Below are positions 13,953 through 22,021 of a stretch of DNA of 64,000 bases, piece by piece (position 1 is the first letter of the stretch; every line of letters starts with the position of its first letter). The DNA lies in NCBI RefSeq assembly GCF_009914055.1, contig NZ_CP028271.1, positions 3,658,001-3,722,000 on the forward strand, written 5' to 3'. The notes beneath the pieces were generated by a model that worked only from the letters and a program-made list of their open reading frames with translations, had not been told where the DNA came from and searched no databases. Source of the stretch: Mixta intestinalis. GTDB lineage: Bacteria > Pseudomonadota > Gammaproteobacteria > Enterobacterales > Enterobacteriaceae. The position numbers and the translations under genes are program-made.

Positions 13953-15443
13953 ATGACCTTAAAACAGAAGGCGATAAACGGCGCAAAATGGTCCGCAATA
14001 TCGTCAGTGATGACCATTGGCCTGGGTCTATTACAGCTGGCATTACTTGCCAGAATTATCGATCCTAAAGAGTTTGGACTGCTAACCATATCATTGGTTA
14101 TTCTTTCACTGGTTGATACGCTTTCCGATTTTGGTTTGTCCAACTCTATTATTCAGCGTAAAGATATGACAGAGACCGAGCTCTCTACGCTATACTGGCT
14201 GAATATCATTATCGGCGCGATAGTTTTTGCTGTTGTCTATGGCAGCAGTGATTATATCAGTGCCCTTTTCCATCAACCGCAACTGAGTGAATTAATCCAG
14301 GCGCTTTCTACTGCCTTTATTATCATTCCTCAGGGGCAACAATTCCGGGCATTATTGCAAAAGGAGCTTGCCTTTACCCAAATCGGTCATACCGAAGTAC
14401 TGGCTGCGCTGGCGGGTTTTGCGGTCACGCTTGCATCAGCCCTTATTTCCCCCTCAGCCTTGTGCGCTATCTGGGGCTATCTCACCATGGTTTCCGTCAG
14501 GATGCTGTTATTTTGTTACTACGGCAGGAGCATTTACCGGCCAAAGTTTGTCTTTCAACTGAAAAGCGTTAACAGTAATTTACGCTACGGCAGCTATTTG
14601 ACGGCAGACAGCCTGATTAACCAGTTATCCATGAATATGCCAACTATGCTGCTTACCCGTCTGCTGGGGGCAATAGCGATTGGTGGTTACAATCTTGCTT
14701 ATAATCTGGCCGTTATGCCTCCGACCAAGATTAACCCTATCCTGACTCGCGTATTGTTCCCGGCTTTTGCTCAGATGCAGGACGATCGCCCCCGGTTACG
14801 CCATAATTTTTATAAAATGTTATCCATTATGAGCCTGTTGAACTTTGTCGCACTGCTGGGCATGGTTGGGGTTGCAGAGAATCTGGTGCTGGTAGTCTTC
14901 GGTGAGCGCTGGATGTTTGTTGTTCCTGTACTACAGGTTTTGTGTATTGCCGGTATGATGCGCGCTATTAACAATCCCGTCGGGGCGCTGGTAATGGCAA
15001 AGGGCGCGGTTGATATTAGCTCTAAACTTAACGCGTTTCGTCTGCTACTTTCCGTACCGTTCATTTGGTTAGGTGCAGCATGGGGCGGTTTAATGGGCGC
15101 AACGATTGGCTTTACTGCCCTACAAATTCTGACAGTATTTATGAATTACTTTGTATTGGTTCGTCCTATTGTGGGAGCCAGCGGTAAAGCTTATTTTGCC
15201 AGTCAGTGGATGCCGCTACGCATAGCGCTACCAACGCTTTGGGTCAGCTACGCGCTCAACTATGCTTTTGAAAATATATTACCTGCTTCGGTGACATTAA
15301 CCGTTCAGATTGCCGCCGGTGCGCTGGTTTGGGGATTGATGATATTAAGTAGTCGTCATCCATTACTGCTTGAATTAAAAGAAATCGTTCAGCGCAAAGC
15401 ACGATCTAAAGTTACGTTAAAGAACGAAAATCCATCAGTATAA
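13953..15443 (+). CDS. WzxC-like polysaccharide repeat-unit flippase (MOP superfamily)
   Basis: Integral inner-membrane protein of 496 residues, related along its whole length to E. coli WzxC, the colanic-acid repeat-unit translocase (and Erwinia AmsL). Segments seen: KQKAINGAKWSAISSV and LLARIIDPKEFGLL at the start, DFGLSNSIIQRKDM, TLYWLNIIIG, PQGQQFRALLQKEL, YNLAYNLAVMPPTKINPI and LTRVLFPAFAQMQDD. About 12-14 hydrophobic helices. I chose ATG 13953 (MTLKQK) over 13929. No glycosyltransferase or other exopolysaccharide gene adjoins it, unlike the usual wca/ams clusters. It is followed by a terminator, so it forms a single-gene unit, or shares transcription with the immunity gene 55 bp upstream. 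Confidence 0.88.
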   Translation: MTLKQKAINGAKWSAISSVMTIGLGLLQLALLARIIDPKEFGLLTISLVILSLVDTLSDFGLSNSIIQRKDMTETELSTLYWLNIIIGAIVFAVVYGSSDYISALFHQPQLSELIQALSTAFIIIPQGQQFRALLQKELAFTQIGHTEVLAALAGFAVTLASALISPSALCAIWGYLTMVSVRMLLFCYYGRSIYRPKFVFQLKSVNSNLRYGSYLTADSLINQLSMNMPTMLLTRLLGAIAIGGYNLAYNLAVMPPTKINPILTRVLFPAFAQMQDDRPRLRHNFYKMLSIMSLLNFVALLGMVGVAENLVLVVFGERWMFVVPVLQVLCIAGMMRAINNPVGALVMAKGAVDISSKLNAFRLLLSVPFIWLGAAWGGLMGATIGFTALQILTVFMNYFVLVRPIVGASGKAYFASQWMPLRIALPTLWVSYALNYAFENILPASVTLTVQIAAGALVWGLMILSSRHPLLLELKEIVQRKARSKVTLKNENPSV

Positions 15444-15491
15444 TAATAAAGCTACTTATGGGTGGAAAGGCCCAATGCTTCGGGTCTCCTT

Positions 15492-15519
15492 AAGCGTGCC
15501 ACTGCGGCACGCTTTTTTT
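15492..15519 (+). terminator. intrinsic terminator after wzxC-like gene
   Basis: AAGCGTGCC, loop ACT, GCGGCACGCTT then a run of T; stem of 8-9 bp, 50 bp after the flippase stop codon. Confidence 0.9.
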
Positions 15520-15642
15520 ATGTAATCTCACTATCTCTTTCGCATAAATATCTCTAATCCGAAAAGCGCTGCCTTAGAAATTTTCACTCGTCTACAATCA
15601 GAGAAGCGCTGTAGGCTTGCCACCGTTTCTCTGGAGCTGGCT

Positions 15643-16260
15643 ATGTTACTGACCGTACTTTATATCATCGGCATTACTGCTGAAGCGATGACCGGCGCGC
15701 TTGCTGCCGGACGTCGTAAAATGGATCTGTTTGGTGTCATTATTATCGCATCGGTAACGGCTATTGGCGGTGGATCGGTACGCGATATGTTACTTGGGCA
15801 CTATCCACTCGGCTGGGTAAAACATCCTGAATACATCATCATCGTCGCCGTAGCCGCCGTGTTGACCACGGTAGTTGCGCCATTAATGACTCATCTACGT
15901 AAAGTGTTCCTGATACTGGATGCGCTAGGCCTGGTGGTGTTCTCCATTATTGGTGCCCAGGTTGCGCTGGATATGGGACATGCCGCTATTATCGCCGCGA
16001 TTAGCGCCGTGATTACCGGCGTATTTGGTGGCGTTCTGCGAGATATGTTCTGTAACCGTATCCCTCTGGTGTTTCAGAAGGAGCTGTACGCCGGTATCGC
16101 TTTTGCCGCTGGCTGGCTCTACATACTGTTGCAGCAAACTCCCTTAAACCATGAAACGGTAGTCATTACTACGCTGCTGTTTGGTTTCCTGGCCCGCCTG
16201 CTGGCGCTACGTTTCCGTCTGGGACTGCCCGTTTTTAATTATTCGCACCCGGAACATTAA
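15643..16260 (+). CDS. yicG: YicG, TRIC-like inner-membrane protein
   Basis: 205 residues, the E. coli YicG length. The protein has two copies of the UPF0126/TRIC-channel motif (ATAIGGGSVRDMLLGHYPL-like at about 45-62, and TGVFGGVLRDMFCNRIPL at about 125-143) and seven hydrophobic helices. Prokaryotic relatives form trimeric cation channels, and E. coli YicG has been connected with glycine uptake or tolerance. The 3' end overlaps that of convergent ligB by 26 bp. E. coli has dinD between yicC and yicG; here different accessory genes fill that place. Confidence 0.93.
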   Translation: MLLTVLYIIGITAEAMTGALAAGRRKMDLFGVIIIASVTAIGGGSVRDMLLGHYPLGWVKHPEYIIIVAVAAVLTTVVAPLMTHLRKVFLILDALGLVVFSIIGAQVALDMGHAAIIAAISAVITGVFGGVLRDMFCNRIPLVFQKELYAGIAFAAGWLYILLQQTPLNHETVVITTLLFGFLARLLALRFRLGLPVFNYSHPEH

Positions 16261-17986
16261 ACACGGATAACTCGGCGGATGAGGATAAGGTCGTCTGGGT
16301 AGCCGTTTTCGCGGCACCAGCCTGCCATTGCTGTATCAGCATAATTAGCTCGCGGACCCGATCATCCTTTAACCAGTATTCTATTTTCCGCGCCAGCTTT
16401 AGTCCGACGCCAGGCAGCTGCTGCCATGAGTGAGCGTCGCGCGCCAGCAGCTGTGACCAGCTTTTATCGGGCAAAGCCATTAACGCCACTTCCGGCAAAG
16501 GCGCACCCAATGCTTTTATCCAACGCCGCAGGGGCTGATGCTGAGTCATGTTAAAGTGGTGAATAATTTGCTGTGCCCGCGAAGGGCTGATCCCTGGCAG
16601 AGTGGAGAGCTGTTCCGCCTCCAGCGTCATCCAGGAAAAAATATGCGTAAAGCCTGGCAGCTGCAACAAACGTTGCCAGGTACTGCGCTGAATGCCCGGT
16701 AAATCGAGCACCTGCCGCTGGCTTAGCCAGCTTAGCCGGGAAAGAAACTGCTGACGACATACCGCACTGTTATAGAAGCAGCTTAAATTATGGTATTTCT
16801 GCGGATCCGGTACGACAGGCCGCTCACGCTGAATAACCCGCCAGACTATATTTTCAAATCGTGGAATACCTTGCCCAGCAAGGCTAATTGCGACCTGATC
16901 GCCAGGAACGATATCGAGGGCCTGCCAGCGAGCCAGAGAACCCAGGCTTACACGGCGTACGGTTTTATCATCCAGCTGTACAGGCATGACATTTAATACC
17001 GCAGCAATTTTACCGGTACGCCCTATCGGAAACTCCACCGAACGAACCTCGCTACTGACGACCGGCGGGTTATATTTCCAGGCGGCGGCATATTCCCCGT
17101 CACCGGGCATCCACTGCTTACCGGATGCTCGTTTATCAACGTGCATTACTACGCCATCGGTTACAAAAGGCAGAGGCATGCGGAACCAGCGATCTCGCCA
17201 ACGAGCAACATCCTCCTCACTGGTTACCCGTTGTGTCCAGGCCCTGGATAAGCCAAATCCCAGCTGTTCAAGAGCCGTTTGTCGCATAGCCATCGTTTCT
17301 GGTCCATCAGGCCATGCCCAGATGAAGACGCCCAATTGCGCCAGCAACGGCGATGGTTCCTGCTTCATCAGTGCCCCGGCAACCTGAGCGCGGGCATTTT
17401 TGCCACCATGTATCGCTTGCTGATGATCGGTCATGGTTAAGAACAGTTCGCCCTGCAATACCAGTTGAGGACGTTTATCCGGGATCTCTGGCGGAAGAGT
17501 AGAAATATAAGGGGCTTTATCCAGCCAGCTTTGGCCTTTCAGCCCATCGCCACGGCTAATCAATGCAGCCAGTTTTCCATGGCGATAAACCAGCGTGACT
17601 GCCACTCCATCAATTTTCGGCTGTAACCATACCGGCTCTTTTCCCCGCATCCAGTACGCTACCGCCAGTTTATCCGGTAGTTTTTTTACGCCCGTATGCG
17701 CGACAGGATGCTCAGTCATACCATCGGTTACCCAAACAGATTGATCCGGTTCGGCGTGAGTCTGAAAGCAGTGCTGCCACTGTTGCAGACGTCTTTGCAG
17801 ACTGTCGTAGAGCGCATCATCGATCGGCGTTTCACCGTCACGATAATAAGCATTGTCCCAACCACGCAGTTGCTGTTGCAAATGAGCGATTTCGTCCATG
17901 GCCCGAGCTGGCGTCCAACGAGGACAGAGCGCCTGCGCTGCACCGGTGAATAACCACAGCAGCCACAGGAGGTACTTTCCAGTCAT
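16235..17986 (-). CDS. ligB: NAD-dependent DNA ligase LigB
   Basis: Second NAD+-dependent DNA ligase of enterobacteria, non-essential, 583 residues (E. coli 560). It begins with a signal-like hydrophobic stretch, as in E. coli. The adenylation domain holds the nucleophilic lysine in QPKIDGVAV (near residue 122) followed by SRGDGLKG, ELFLTM, FVTDGVVM and YKYNPPV-like AWKYNPPV motifs; an OB-fold and helix-hairpin-helix repeats (LPGF, LPGISPSRAQQI, LPGVGLKLARKI) follow. It lacks a BRCT domain, and only two cysteines of a zinc finger remain (C...C near residue 415), as known for LigB. Convergent with yicG. Confidence 0.95.
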   Translation of the reverse strand: MTGKYLLWLLWLFTGAAQALCPRWTPARAMDEIAHLQQQLRGWDNAYYRDGETPIDDALYDSLQRRLQQWQHCFQTHAEPDQSVWVTDGMTEHPVAHTGVKKLPDKLAVAYWMRGKEPVWLQPKIDGVAVTLVYRHGKLAALISRGDGLKGQSWLDKAPYISTLPPEIPDKRPQLVLQGELFLTMTDHQQAIHGGKNARAQVAGALMKQEPSPLLAQLGVFIWAWPDGPETMAMRQTALEQLGFGLSRAWTQRVTSEEDVARWRDRWFRMPLPFVTDGVVMHVDKRASGKQWMPGDGEYAAAWKYNPPVVSSEVRSVEFPIGRTGKIAAVLNVMPVQLDDKTVRRVSLGSLARWQALDIVPGDQVAISLAGQGIPRFENIVWRVIQRERPVVPDPQKYHNLSCFYNSAVCRQQFLSRLSWLSQRQVLDLPGIQRSTWQRLLQLPGFTHIFSWMTLEAEQLSTLPGISPSRAQQIIHHFNMTQHQPLRRWIKALGAPLPEVALMALPDKSWSQLLARDAHSWQQLPGVGLKLARKIEYWLKDDRVRELIMLIQQWQAGAAKTATQTTLSSSAELSVFNVPGANN

Positions 17987-18237
17987 GATTCCTCCTTGTT
18001 ATCAACCGCTCCAGTACAACGCACGCAACACGTAACGGCGAGCAGCAACAAAAGGAAATGGAATTTGTCTCGACGGTTTTTTATGTAACGAGAGCAAAAC
18101 GCTAAACTTTATGCGGGCCTGTTCCAGAAAAAGCAGAAAAAAGTCAGCGTAACGGCGCAAACGCTGCATGCTGGCGGTAAGCCGTGTATACTGTGCAGGA
18201 AACAGACTCCGCCCTTTTACACACTTCAAGAATTATC

Positions 18238-18861
18238 ATGGCTCAAGGCACGCTTTATATTATTTCCGCTCCCAGCGGCGCGGGTAAATCCAGTCTGATT
18301 CAGGCTATGCTGAAAACGCAGCCGTTATACGATACGCAGGTCTCTATTTCACATACGACTCGCGGAATACGGCCCGGGGAACAGCACGGTGAACATTATT
18401 ATTTCGTTTCCAAACAAGAGTTTGAGACGATGATTGCGCAAGATGCTTTTCTTGAGCATGCTGAGGTGTTCGGTAATTATTACGGCACCTCACGCGCGGC
18501 AATTGAACAGGTTCTGTCCACTGGCGTCGATGTTTTTTTGGATATCGACTGGCAGGGCGCACAACAGATTCGCCAGAAAATGCCCAGCGCACGCAGCATT
18601 TTCGTTCTGCCGCCCTCAAAAGAGGAACTGGATCGTCGCCTGCGCGGGCGCGGACAGGATAGCGAAGAGGTGATCGCTCGCCGCATGGCTCAGGCCGTTG
18701 CGGAAATGAGCCACTACGCCGAATACGATTATTTAATTGTGAATGATGATTTTGACCTGGCGCTGTCCGATCTGAAAACCATCATTCGCGCCGAGCGTCT
18801 GCGTATGGGCCGTCAAAAATCCCGGCATGATGCTTTAATCAGCAAACTATTGGCAGACTGA
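18238..18861 (+). CDS. gmk: guanylate kinase
   Basis: Phosphorylates GMP and dGMP to GDP with ATP. The 207 residues equal the E. coli length. P-loop SAPSGAGKSSL at residues 8-18; GMP-binding SHTTRGIRPGE and the Y-G-T-S segment (NYYGTSRAAIE); catalytic lid RLRGRGQDSEEVI. I chose ATG 18238, as in E. coli, though the frame is open upstream to 18184. It heads the gmk-rpoZ-spoT-trmH-recG cluster, linking GTP supply to the alarmone system. Confidence 0.97.
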   Translation: MAQGTLYIISAPSGAGKSSLIQAMLKTQPLYDTQVSISHTTRGIRPGEQHGEHYYFVSKQEFETMIAQDAFLEHAEVFGNYYGTSRAAIEQVLSTGVDVFLDIDWQGAQQIRQKMPSARSIFVLPPSKEELDRRLRGRGQDSEEVIARRMAQAVAEMSHYAEYDYLIVNDDFDLALSDLKTIIRAERLRMGRQKSRHDALISKLLAD

Positions 18862-18915
18862 AGCCACTTTCAGTATTATGCCCAGTCATTTCTTCACCTG
18901 TGGAGTAGCACATTT

Positions 18916-19191
18916 ATGGCACGCGTAACCGTTCAGGACGCAGTAGAGAAAATTGGTAACCGTTTTGACCTGGTTCTGGTCGCTGCACGTCGCGCACGTC
19001 AGATGCAGGTGAGCGGTAAAGATCCGCTGGTACCGGAAGAGAACGATAAACCGACCGTTATCGCCCTGCGTGAAATCGAAGAAGGCCTGATCACTAATCA
19101 GATTCTCGATGTGCGTGAGCGCCAGGAACAGCAGGAGCAGGAAGCCGCCGAACTACAGGCTGTAACCGCTATCGCTGAAGGCCGTCGTTAA
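18916..19191 (+). CDS. rpoZ: RNA polymerase omega subunit
   Basis: 91 residues, the same as E. coli. The omega subunit helps fold beta-prime and forms part of one (p)ppGpp site on RNA polymerase. The core motif ARVTVQDAVEKIGNRFDLV, with VAARRARQM and KPTVIALREIEEG after it, is near-identical to E. coli; the acidic/Q-rich tail (RQEQQEQEAAEL) is normal. It lies 20 bp upstream of spoT in the same operon. Confidence 0.98.
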   Translation: MARVTVQDAVEKIGNRFDLVLVAARRARQMQVSGKDPLVPEENDKPTVIALREIEEGLITNQILDVRERQEQQEQEAAELQAVTAIAEGRR

Positions 19192-19210
19192 TTAGCCGGA
19201 AGGCTCGCCC

Positions 19211-21322
19211 TTGTATCTTTTTGAAAGCCTCAATCAGCTGATTGAAAAATACTTGCCTGAGGAGCAGATCAAGCGCCTCAAGCAAGCTTATCTTGTCGCA
19301 CGTGATGCCCACGAGGGGCAAACACGCTCCAGCGGCGAGCCTTATATCACGCATCCCGTTGCCGTCGCCTGTATTCTGGCGGAAATGAAGCTCGACTATG
19401 AAACTCTCATGGCCGCGCTGCTGCATGACGTGATAGAAGACACGCCTGCTACCTACCAGGATATGGAACAGCTGTTTGGTAAAAGCGTTGCCGAACTGGT
19501 TGAAGGCGTATCCAAGCTGGATAAGCTGAAGTTCCGCGATAAGAAAGAGGCGCAGGCGGAAAACTTCCGCAAAATGATCATGGCGATGGTGCAGGATATC
19601 CGCGTCATTTTGATCAAGCTTGCCGACCGTACGCACAACATGCGTACGCTTGGTTCGCTACGTCCCGATAAACGGCGGCGCATTGCGCGCGAGACGCTGG
19701 AAATCTATAGCCCGCTGGCACACCGCTTAGGTATTCATCATCTGAAAACCGAACTGGAAGAGCTGGGCTTTGAAGCGCTCTATCCTAACCGCTACCGCGT
19801 CATTAAAGAGGTCGTGAAGGCTGCACGCGGTAACCGTAAGGAGATGATCCAGAAAATCCTTGCGGAAATCGAAGGGCGTTTGCAAGAGGCGGGCATTCGC
19901 TGTCGCGTTTTTGGGCGCGAGAAACATCTTTATTCCATCTATTGCAAAATGCATCTCAAAGAGCAGCGTTTCCATTCTATTATGGATATTTACGCGTTCC
20001 GCGTAATCGTTCGTGATGTGGATACCTGTTATCGCGTACTGGGTCAGATGCACAGCCTGTATAAACCACGTCCCGGTCGGGTTAAAGACTATATCGCCAT
20101 TCCGAAAGCGAACGGCTACCAGTCGCTGCATACCTCAATGATCGGGCCGCATGGCGTGCCGGTTGAGGTGCAGATCCGTACTGAAGATATGGATCAAATG
20201 GCAGAGATGGGTGTCGCGGCGCACTGGGCTTATAAAGAACAGGGCGAAAGTGGCACGACGGCACAGATCCGTGCGCAACGTTGGTTACAGAGTCTGTTGG
20301 AGCTACAGCAAAGTGCCGGCAGCTCTTTTGAATTTATCGAAAGCGTTAAGTCCGATCTCTTTCCGGATGAAATTTATGTTTTCACTCCGGAAGGACGCAT
20401 TGTGGAATTACCTGCTGGCGCGACGCCGGTAGATTTCGCTTACGCGGTTCACACTGATATCGGTCACGCCTGCGTCGGTGCGCGTGTCGATCGACAGCCC
20501 TACCCGCTTTCACAGCCGTTAGCCAGCGGTCAGACCGTAGAAATTATTACGGCACCGGGTGCCCGGCCAAATGCCGCCTGGCTCAACTTTGTTGTGAGCT
20601 CTAAAGCCCGCGCCAAAATTCGCCAGCTGCTAAAAAACCTTAAGCGTGAAGATTCTGTTAGCCTGGGACGACGCCTGTTGAACCATGCACTGGGCGGCAG
20701 TCGCAAACTGGCTGAGATTCCAGCTGCCAATATTGAGCAAGAGCTGGAGCGGATGAAGTTATCATCACTGGACGATCTGCTGGCAGAAATCGGTCTCGGT
20801 AACGCCATGAGCGTGGTGGTAGCGAAAAACCTGCTACAGGATACGCCGGGGGCTCAGCCCAACAGTACCATGTCGCGCAGTAAGCTGCCGATTAAAGGCG
20901 CTGATGGCGTCTTGATTACCTTTGCAAAATGCTGTCGTCCGATTCCCGGTGACCCGATCGTGGCGCACGTCAGCCCTGGTAAGGGTTTGGTAGTGCATCA
21001 TGAGTCATGTCGTAATATTCGTGGCTATCAGAAAGAGCCAGAGAAATTTATGGCGGTCGAATGGGATAAAGTGACCGATCAGGAATTTGTCGCAGAGATT
21101 AAGGTGGAAATGTTCAACCACCAGGGCGCTTTGGCAAACCTGACGGCGGCAATTAATACTGCCGGTTCCAATATTCAAAGCCTCAACACGGAAGAGCGTG
21201 ACGGGCGCGTTTACAGCACCTTTATCCGCCTGACGGCACGCGATCGCGTTCATCTGGCGAATATTATGCGCAAAATCCGCGTCATGCCGGACGTGATTAA
21301 AGTTCACCGTAACCGAAATTAG
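19211..21322 (+). CDS. spoT: bifunctional (p)ppGpp synthase/hydrolase SpoT
   Basis: Hydrolyses and weakly makes (p)ppGpp in response to carbon, iron and fatty-acid starvation. 703 residues (E. coli 702). The start codon is TTG, as in E. coli (YLFESLNQL). Domains: HD hydrolase with YITHPVAVA and LLHDVIEDT (about 45-150); synthetase domain with GREKHLYSIYCKM and RVIVRDVDTCY...KDYIAIPKANGYQSLHT (about 230-350); TGS domain (EIYVFTPEGRIVELP, about 390-445); zinc-finger-like and C-terminal ACT domain (FNHQGALANLTAAI). It lies between rpoZ and trmH. Confidence 0.98.
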   Translation: MYLFESLNQLIEKYLPEEQIKRLKQAYLVARDAHEGQTRSSGEPYITHPVAVACILAEMKLDYETLMAALLHDVIEDTPATYQDMEQLFGKSVAELVEGVSKLDKLKFRDKKEAQAENFRKMIMAMVQDIRVILIKLADRTHNMRTLGSLRPDKRRRIARETLEIYSPLAHRLGIHHLKTELEELGFEALYPNRYRVIKEVVKAARGNRKEMIQKILAEIEGRLQEAGIRCRVFGREKHLYSIYCKMHLKEQRFHSIMDIYAFRVIVRDVDTCYRVLGQMHSLYKPRPGRVKDYIAIPKANGYQSLHTSMIGPHGVPVEVQIRTEDMDQMAEMGVAAHWAYKEQGESGTTAQIRAQRWLQSLLELQQSAGSSFEFIESVKSDLFPDEIYVFTPEGRIVELPAGATPVDFAYAVHTDIGHACVGARVDRQPYPLSQPLASGQTVEIITAPGARPNAAWLNFVVSSKARAKIRQLLKNLKREDSVSLGRRLLNHALGGSRKLAEIPAANIEQELERMKLSSLDDLLAEIGLGNAMSVVVAKNLLQDTPGAQPNSTMSRSKLPIKGADGVLITFAKCCRPIPGDPIVAHVSPGKGLVVHHESCRNIRGYQKEPEKFMAVEWDKVTDQEFVAEIKVEMFNHQGALANLTAAINTAGSNIQSLNTEERDGRVYSTFIRLTARDRVHLANIMRKIRVMPDVIKVHRNRN

Positions 21323-21325
21323 CGC

Positions 21326-22021
21326 ATGAATGCTCAACGTTTTGCTCGTATACGTGAAATGCTGGCAGCACGCCAGCATGATTTAACCGTATGTATGGAG
21401 CAGGTTCACAAGCCCCACAACGTTTCCGCCATTATCCGCACGGCGGATGCGGTCGGCGTGCATGAAGTCCACGCCGTCTGGCCCTCAAGCCGTATGCGTA
21501 CCGCCGCCTCTTCTGCCGCTGGCAGTAACAGCTGGGTACAGGTAAAAACACACCGCACTATCGCTGATGCTGTCGCCCACCTGAAGCAGCAGGATATGCA
21601 GGTGCTGGCAACCCATCTTTCAGCTACCGCTGTTGATTTCCGAGAAATCGACTACACGCGCCCTACCTGCATCCTGATGGGCCAGGAAAAAACCGGCATT
21701 ACTCAGGAAGCGCTGGCGCTGGCCGATCGCGATATTATTATTCCGATGGTTGGCATGGTGCAGTCGCTTAATGTTTCCGTCGCCTCCGCGCTGATCTTAT
21801 ATGAAGCACAGCGTCAGCGGCAGAATGCAGGGATGTATCAGCGGGATAGCAGCACGCTGCCGCACCTGGAGCAGCAGCGTTTACTGTTTGAAGGCGGTTA
21901 TCCGGTGCTGGCTCGCGTTGCTAAACAAAAAGGCCTCCCTCGCCCCGAAATTGATGAAAACGGTGAAGTGGTTGCCGATGACGCATGGTGGGCCGCAATG
22001 CAAGCGACGGTAGCGCGATGA
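21326..22021 (+). CDS. trmH: tRNA (guanosine(18)-2'-O)-methyltransferase
   Basis: SPOUT-family enzyme that uses S-adenosylmethionine to methylate the ribose of G18 in the D-loop of tRNA. 231 residues (E. coli 229). The SpoU motifs are clear: VHKPHNVSAIIRTADAVG (motif 1), TCILMGQEKTGIT (motif 2) and VQSLNVSVASALILYE (motif 3, part of the trefoil knot). It starts 3 bp after the spoT stop codon and overlaps recG by 4 bp (ATGA), so it is translationally coupled both ways. Confidence 0.97.
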   Translation: MNAQRFARIREMLAARQHDLTVCMEQVHKPHNVSAIIRTADAVGVHEVHAVWPSSRMRTAASSAAGSNSWVQVKTHRTIADAVAHLKQQDMQVLATHLSATAVDFREIDYTRPTCILMGQEKTGITQEALALADRDIIIPMVGMVQSLNVSVASALILYEAQRQRQNAGMYQRDSSTLPHLEQQRLLFEGGYPVLARVAKQKGLPRPEIDENGEVVADDAWWAAMQATVAR

